This document shows, piece by piece, positions 57,709 through 64,000 of a stretch of 64,000 nucleotides of DNA. The notes beneath the pieces were generated by a model, which had not been told where the DNA came from, made no database searches, and saw nothing but the letters and a program-made list of their open reading frames with translations. The stretch spans positions 177,371 through 241,370 of the forward strand of contig QANZ01002004.1 in assembly GCA_003254925.1 (NCBI GenBank), given 5' to 3'. A program made the position numbers and the translations under genes. Source of the DNA: Chamaecrista fasciculata (lineage: Eukaryota > Streptophyta > Magnoliopsida > Fabales > Fabaceae). Numbering within the stretch: position 1 is the first letter of the stretch; each line of letters starts with the position of its first letter.

Positions 57709-58084
57709 GGAAAAGCACTCATTTTGTCCCCAAACTTTACACCTGCTCTCAATTTCGTTCCTAATCTTTTTTTGCTGTCAATTTTGTCCCCAATCTTTCA
57801 CATTTTCGCCAATTTTATCCTTTTACTAACTTATTTTAATAAATTAACGATAGACTGCATCCTGTTTTTCAATATGAGTTAGGATTTGAGTTTTTTTTTC
57901 TATTAATTTTACATTATATATCGTTAGCCACATAGATTTTGTCGTTAATATTTAGCTAACGTAAGAGCAAAGGATAAAATTGACGAAAATGTGAAATATC
58001 GGGGATGAAATTGACAGTAAAAAAAGATTATGGACGAAATTGAAAGCAAGTGTAAAGTTTGGGGATGAAATGGGTGTTTTTGCC
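57709..58084. mobile_element. 376-bp MITE, Mutator-like (perfect 9-bp TSD)
   Basis: The arms share 'cattttgtccccaaactttacac' and 'tgtcaattttgtccccaat' in inverted form. Ends are ggaaaagcac and the near-complement of the right end tgtttttgcc. The identical 9-mer taaatatta flanks it at 57700-57708 and 58085-58093. No coding content. Confidence 0.82.
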
Positions 58085-58354
58085 TAAATATTAAAGGTGA
58101 TAAATTAATTAATTAATAAGGAAGAAAGAGTATGGATATGACGGTGATGTAACTGAAAAATAAAATGAAATGTCGGCGGCGATTTGTGTCACGTGGCTGA
58201 GCCATTTCCACAAAGTACAAGTATGAAGAATTCGCGTATTTTTCTACGGAAAAAAAATCGCGTATTTTATGTCTAGCGTACTTTTAATTAGTATTTTTAA
58301 GACAGTAATTGTTATATTTTTTAAATTTTTTAAAAATCATTCAGATATAAGTAT

Positions 58355-58745
58355 GGGTAAATTATACTTTGGTACTCTGTGGTTTGAAACCTGACAATTT
58401 GGTACTCTGTGGTATTCTCCATTAATACTTTAGTACCCGTTGGAGTTATTTTGTAATTTTAACTATAATAAATTTGCAAAAATTACATATTGACCTCAAA
58501 AAAATTTCAAAAAATTACAAATAGGTCCCTGGATATATATTATCTAGGGACTAAAATTAAAACTTTTAAAAAAATTAGAGTCAATATGTAATTTTTGCAA
58601 GATCTATTATGATTAAAATTACAAAATAGTTGGTACCAAAGTGTTAATGGAGAATACCACAAGGTACCAAAGTGTCAGGTTTCAAACCACAAGGTACCAA
58701 AGTGAAATAAGATTAAACTATAGGGTACCAAAGTGTAATTTACCC
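58355..58745. mobile_element. 391-bp MITE with GGGTAAATT termini
   Basis: The left end gggtaaattatactttggtac is inverted at the right (ggtaccaaagtgtaatttaccc). The arms repeat 'tggtactctgtggtttgaaacctgac' and 'ggtattctccattaatac'. The flanks tataagtat and tatagatat are similar but not identical, so the target duplication is imperfect. The 63617 fragment starts with the same terminus type. Confidence 0.75.
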
Positions 58746-58966
58746 TATAGATATTTTATTTTATTGAACAATTTAACGTGTTGGCCAAACAAAAAAACCA
58801 AATCAACGTGACACGTTAATTATTGTTAAGTATCCATATACAAAATTCATGATATATATATATAGCACATATTAGTTCTCCTTAATTAGCGATACCTAGA
58901 AAATTCTACATACTTTTGCGTACAACTTATATATCATCTGTAAACTAATAAAGTAACCTAGCTAGT

Positions 58967-59259
58967 TAGAGGTGTTCACGGGTTGGGTTGGGTTGGGTTT
59001 AGGGCGGGTTGGTTCGGGCTCACTAATTTATTTGGCGGATTGGGTTGGGTTGGACTAAAGAAAATAATTGAGTCAACCCAAACCAAACAGTGGCGGGTTG
59101 GTTTGGGTTGGGTTGACGGGTTGGCTCATACTAATTTTTTTATTTTTTATATATTTATTTTNTTTTGAACTCAAACCAACCCGCCAGCCCAACCCAAACT
59201 AGTGGGTTGGGTTGGTTTTAGCGGGTTGGCGGGTTGGCCCAACCCAAAAAACACCCCTA
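58967..59259. mobile_element. 293-bp hAT-like MITE (perfect 8-bp TSD)
   Basis: The left end tagaggtgtt and the complement of the right end taggggtgtt match, and the identical 8-mer tagctagt flanks the element at 58959-58966 and 59260-59267. An 8-bp duplication with TAGGGGTG-type ends is typical of hAT elements. The interior is nested 'gggttgggttgg' and 'ccaacccaaccc' blocks able to form several hairpins. One N is at 59162. Related fragments lie near 4918-5086 and 8905-9289. Confidence 0.88.
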
Positions 59260-59334
59260 TAGCTAGTCAATAATAAAAAGATATCCATATATATATATTG
59301 AGTCCTATATATACTAGAGGAGTAAAAAAATTAA

Positions 59335-59681
59335 GGCTAAAGTTCGTTTTTGTTCCATAATTTTGGTAAATGTCTCAATTTGGTTCTATAACTATTTTTG
59401 TTGCAATTTTGGTCTCTTAATTTTTGAAAACATCTCACCGTTGGTTCTAAGTTGATTTCCATCTATTATCTGATGTTAAATCCACTTCACCTATATTTGT
59501 CACGTCATTATTCAACTCAGTATGTCAGATAATCTTTAACGGTAAAAAATGAATGAAAATCAACTTAGGACCAACAGTGAGGTGTTTTCAGAAGTTATGA
59601 GATCAAAATTGCAACAAAAAAAGTTATGGGACCAAATTGAGACATTTTCCAAAATTATAGGACCAAAAGTGCACTTTAGGT
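59335..59681. mobile_element. 347-bp MITE, Mutator-like
   Basis: Left arm ggctaaagttcgtttttgtt, 'ccataattttggtaaatgtctcaatttgg' and 'ttgttgcaattttggtc' recur inverted at the right. Flanks aaaaattaa and taaaattaa agree at eight of nine positions. Terminal words resemble the 100-bp element at 1753 ('aagtgcacttttggtcc'). Confidence 0.75.
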
Positions 59682-62464
59682 TAAAATTAAAGATAAAGAA
59701 AATGAAAACCTGACAGCCCCTTCTTATCTTACTTGCCTGTACTTCAACGTTGTTAATTAAATTTTGTAATTAATTAACTGAAGTTAACCTATATAATTAT
59801 AAAAAAATTAAGTAAGGTAGTGGTACGGTCGTCTGTTTTAATCAATCAACTTTTGACAGTTATAAGTCCACGCCCTCCCACATTATGATGTTTGTGACTA
59901 TTTGTATATTATAAGCCCAGTATATATGAAATTAAAACACTACAATAAACTTTTTGGTGAGGCTTATATATAGTATTAAATACTTAATCATGCCTGTATA
60001 CTTGTGAGATTAGGGCCTAGTGGTTTACCTAGTCAATCCTCTTCCAAGTGGTAGCATTAAATCCATGTTGATAGATTAGTAATTGTAAAAGAAAATGAGA
60101 TGATGTTGTGAATGAGATGATGATGTGGATGAGATGAGATGAGATGAAGGTTCCAAAAAACACCAATCCAGTACTGTTCATCCAATCCTAAGATGAGATT
60201 AAGATTGAATGAGATTGAATTATAATAAGGTGTCCCCAAACAGGCCCTAAGTTGGGAATTTCAAATGTGAACAATTAGAGGTTTTGCTATACGATACATG
60301 TATATGAAACACTGCACGGACCAAATAGCTCTATTTTTCTTTTTTGGCCTGACACTAGTTGTACCATGTCAAAAAGTGGGTGCTTCGAATGACAAGTACT
60401 GCGAAACGCAAGGTTAATGAACTTTTCATTGTGCTTGATGACTGGATCACAAGGAAGTTTCTCAGAGCGTATTAATACTATAGTGTTTAAAAACAGAGCA
60501 ATTCAAAAGCGTTTTAGGAGTAGTGATCGTGAAGATTCGATCAAACTAATCAAGCTGATTGAACTTTCAACTTTAACCCAATTATTTAATGTAGTTCATC
60601 TATGACGACGATCAATAGCATTCTGGTGCAGTTATTTTATTTTACTCCTATTTTGAAAAAGTTTCGGCACTTACGAAAGTCGAGGAATTTATCTAGATAG
60701 AAAAAGGCGTTGACAGTTTAAAGTCTCCTAAAACGACTACATCAACTTTTTGTATCTTTCTCCCCCTTGTTATATTATGGTTGTTATAGTTCGTGCTTAA
60801 CTAGGGTATTTGTAATGTAGTTTTTTTGTGATTTGACGTTATTGCTGTAAATGGTATTTTGATTTTTAATACTCGTATTCAATCATGAACGCTAAGAGTT
60901 AACATCGTATTATAACATTGTATGAGTCAATTTTTTTTTTAAAAAAAAACTCGTTTGATGTCAGCAATATTTTTTAATACCTTTTGGGCCCAAAAAAATA
61001 CATTTTTTAATACCTAAAATTTAATACTGGAAGATGTAAATCAATGCATTACAGAGCTGAAAGATTTATTCCACAGATATAATTGTGGGATTCAAAATTT
61101 CTGTTGTTGTAACTTATAAGAGTAATTTGTATGTCAGTCGTTTTTGTTTAAATATTTAACTTGGTTATCTACCTAAGTTCTTGGAACTACACATAAAATA
61201 ATTCAACTCAGTTCACCAAAACAAAATTTAACTTGTTTTCGTTTTTTTTTTTTGTACGGGAATTTGACTTGTTTTCCAATGCTCTACCCAAATTTAGTAA
61301 TGATAAAAATTAATCATTGGTTAAAAGACGTTCATGTTAGGTATTTTAATTCTTGTTACTTGATTAAAAAAAAAAGGCAAAAATAATCTTTTGGTCCCTA
61401 AATATTACACCAATTGTTAATTTTAATTCTAATATTTTTTGTGGTTGATTTGTCTCTAATGTTTTATATTTTCATCAATTTTATATTTTGGCCAATTTTT
61501 CTCAATAAATTAACCATAAAAGTCATCTTATTTTTCAATCTGAATTTATATTTAATTTTTTTTATTAATTTTATATTACATATCATTAATTACATATATT
61601 TTATTATTAATATTTGGCTAGTTTCGTTAAAATACGAGAAAAGTTTAAAATTGATCAAAATATGAAATTTCAATAACAAAATTGATCAAAAATTTGATTA
61701 CAAAATTCACAATTGGTTTAATTTGGGGATAAAAAATTTAAATACTTTTATACCAAAAAATTAATAGTTGAAAAAGAAACTAAAAGTTTATCCAAGTCAA
61801 CTCCTCGATACCGTGGGCCATTAGTTTTTTGGACAACAGCCCATTTTTAAGGCCTTCAGTTCAAAGTCAACGAAGAAAATAATCCTATTTTCTTTAAAGA
61901 AAATAATAGACGGTGGCCCATTTAGCAGTTTCATTTTCTTGTCCTATAATCCTATTTTCTTTTATGTCCCTTTTTTAAAATAATAATAATAATAATATTT
62001 CAATTATTCAAAATTCATACTTTAGAAACTCGGGCTTTCAAAACTAACAGTCACAAACTTGAGACTTGCACTCAGATAAGGCACCGCACCACCATGCTCA
62101 CAAGTCACAACCGGCTTTCCTTTCTCAACCCATTACGATTCCCTTTTCATCATTACATGAAAAAAAATCCAGCTATTTTCTACAATTATATACACCTCGT
62201 AAATTTTGACTATTTTATTCAAAATAAATTCATAGATTAATATCCTCCACGAATATTTATATAACATCAAATATTATTTAAACATAAAATTTAAATAATT
62301 ATAGCCTGTATGAAAATTATAATATAATCCAAAACAAAACAATAGTTAAATATAAAATAAATACAAAAAAGACATAAACATAGCATAGTCAACATAATGA
62401 ATAGGCGTTGGACATGCAATAAGAGGGACAAGGGTTCGATTCTAGCTAAGGCAAAATAGTAATA

Positions 62465-63093
62465 TTTATTTTGCCAATCAACAAATAAACCCAATCCATA
62501 CTTCCCATGAGCCGAAACGTGAAGCCCAAAAAGCCACAAGAAATATCAACATAAATGACAAAACGGGGTCATCCCTGACCTCCAATAGGTCTGAAAAAAT
62601 TCAACCCAGGCCCAGGTTGGACCCGATTTGAATTTCGGCCATAACTTCCTCTACAAACCTCCGTTTTGGACGATTCAAGCTTCAAAATTCTCATAATTTC
62701 ACAGGCAATAATAATATCATATTAGAATACTAAAATTTCACATATAAGCATTTATTTTGCCAATCAACAAATGAACCCAATCCATGCTTCCCACAAGCCG
62801 AAACATGAAGCCCAAAAAGCCACAAGAAAAGCCAACATTAATGACAAAACAAGGCACAAAACAAAGCAAACCAACAAGGCTACAAAATCATATACAAGGT
62901 GCCCAAAACGACGCCGTTTTGGTCATCCCTGACCTCCAGCAGGTCTAAAAAAATTCAACTCAGACCCAGGTCGGACCCGATTCGAATTTCGACCATAACT
63001 TCCTCTACAAACCTCCATTTTGGACGATTCAAGCGTCAAAATTCTCATAATTTCACAGGCAATAATAATATCATATCAGAATACTAAAATTAA
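62465..63093. repeat. two direct copies of a roughly 270-340-bp unit
   Basis: Copy 1 (62465-62736) and copy 2 (62751-63093) share 'tttattttgccaatcaacaaat', 'gaagcccaaaaagccacaag', 'tcatccctgacctcca', 'acttcctctacaaacctcc' and 'tctcataatttcacaggcaa', with scattered substitutions. Copy 2 has about 70 extra bases (62851-62920), including a near-palindrome ccaaaacgacgccgttttgg. No reading frame is conserved. Confidence 0.85.
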
Positions 63094-63920
63094 AGCCCAG
63101 AAAATACAGAATAATTACAACACACAAAACGTTGTATTTAAACAAATCATGAATTTCAATATATCATGAATTTTCTCTCCAATCGAGAAACAATAATAAA
63201 AAAACTAGGCAAAGGTTTCAGAACCGTGGCTCTAATACCACATGTAAGAAACTCAAAATCATAAACACATTTATATGACTCTTATTACAAAGAAATCAAG
63301 AAACATAGAACAAACCCAAACATCATGATTAGTCTATTGTTTCAGCACAACGGAAGAGATAAGATATAAATACCTTCAGCCATAGTCATAGTTTTCTCTG
63401 ATCACAAATGGAGAGAGCAAAACAACACTACAAAACCAAAAGCGTCAGTGTTAAACCAAAAGAGAGAATTATTATAGTAGAGAGTTTTTTGGTCAAGAGC
63501 ATGATATTCTCATTATGGGAATTAGGTTGATAACCACTATTTGACTAGAAACCCTCTTGCCTGATTTAGTGGGGATTAATTCCTTCTATCTAGGATAAAT
63601 ATTAATATTTTATATAGGGTAAATTCAATTTGGTACCATGTTCTATGGACAAATTCCATTTTGGTATCATATTCTTTGAAAGGTAACACTTTGGTACCAT
63701 GTTCTATGGACCAATTTCACTTTGTTACCATGTTCTTTCAAAAGCGATATTTTGGTACTCTATTTTTTACACCGTTAAAACTTTAATACCATATTCTATG
63801 AACTAATTTCACTTTGGTACCCCAATTTTACATCATATGCCTAGATGAAAAAAATACATTGGTTTCTTGCGCATGATCACACTCACCTCTCTTGTATTTA
63901 TCTTTCATTCCAAGAGGGGT

Positions 63921-63925
<5 letters not shown>

Positions 63926-64000
<75 letters not shown>
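63926..64000. repeat. (GA)n microsatellite reaching the window edge
   Basis: About 37 uninterrupted GA units; the true length is unknown because the window ends inside it. Confidence 0.97.

Larger units (their letters stand above)
59682..64000. other. gene-free, repeat-rich right end
   Basis: No gene recognised. Contents: a possible PIF/Harbinger- or Tourist-like remnant at about 60013-60247, with 'ttagggcct' at the left, 'aggccctaa' at the right and 'gatgagatgagatg' inside; a weathered relative of the 57709 element at about 61378-61760; a tandem duplication at 62465-63093; a candidate retrotransposon primer-binding site near 63227-63241; the left part of a GGGTAAATT-type MITE from 63617; and a terminal (GA)n tract. 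Confidence 0.5.

Noticed and set aside
61414..61665. 83-codon Ile/Phe/Leu-rich frame that looks like a membrane protein
   Set aside because: Sits inside a weathered inverted-repeat element; hydrophobic look is due to AT-rich codons.
63926..64000. Possible repeat array or satellite at the right edge
   Set aside because: Plain GA dinucleotide microsatellite; no spacer-repeat structure, so not a CRISPR-like array.
1..64000. tRNA, rRNA, CRISPR, operon or riboswitch signals
   Set aside because: None found; the sequence is plant nuclear DNA and no complete tRNA cloverleaf or rRNA stretch was recognised by eye.

Overview
The window is nuclear DNA from a eudicot plant. Genes have many short exons with GT-AG (twice GC-AG) introns, spacers are AT-rich and full of small inverted-repeat transposons, there is a plant L1-type LINE, and every recognisable protein is closest to an Arabidopsis family. 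Four single N bases show it is a draft assembly. I cannot name the species. No prokaryotic or viral features were seen.

Layout. 1-1231 (-): first five exons of a TatD-type DNase gene that runs off the left edge. 2282-3187 (-) and 6171-7966 (-): a tandem pair of SYP1-group syntaxins (plasma-membrane Qa-SNAREs), the first intronless, the second with one intron that carries a small Mutator-like element. 9337-11365: a 2-kb Mutator-like foldback element with a captured, broken piece of a class II LBD gene. 12201-24731 (-): a complete 28-exon TRS85/TRAPPC8 gene, predicted 1293 aa. 28480-36562 (+): a complete 16-exon DEAH-box RNA helicase gene (DExH1 type), predicted 994 aa. 38867-39889 (+): a Dof transcription factor (DOF3.5 type). 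40317-41852: a Mutator-like element carrying a frameshifted GRF-zinc-finger gene. 42249-49300 (-): a nearly intact LINE with a perfect 13-bp target-site duplication. 53354-54619 (-): a U-box E3 ligase of the PUB22/PUB23 group. 57709-59681: four non-autonomous DNA transposons packed into 2 kb. The rest to 64000 is gene-free and repeat-rich, ending in a (GA)n microsatellite.

How the genes relate. Two syntaxins, a TRAPP tethering subunit and a PUB22/23-type ligase all touch vesicle traffic in known plant biology, but they are separate transcription units and I read the grouping as chance. All exon models were built by hand: each junction was checked for splice dinucleotides, phase continuity and a summed length divisible by three.

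The best material for a second look is in the mobile elements: the two Mutator-like elements with captured genes, the LINE with a C7 slippery-type heptamer directly before its reverse-transcriptase stop codon and an RNase H domain open in the -1 frame beyond it, and the roughly 800-bp stretch of the LINE open in two frames. I did not find a wholly new multi-gene system.
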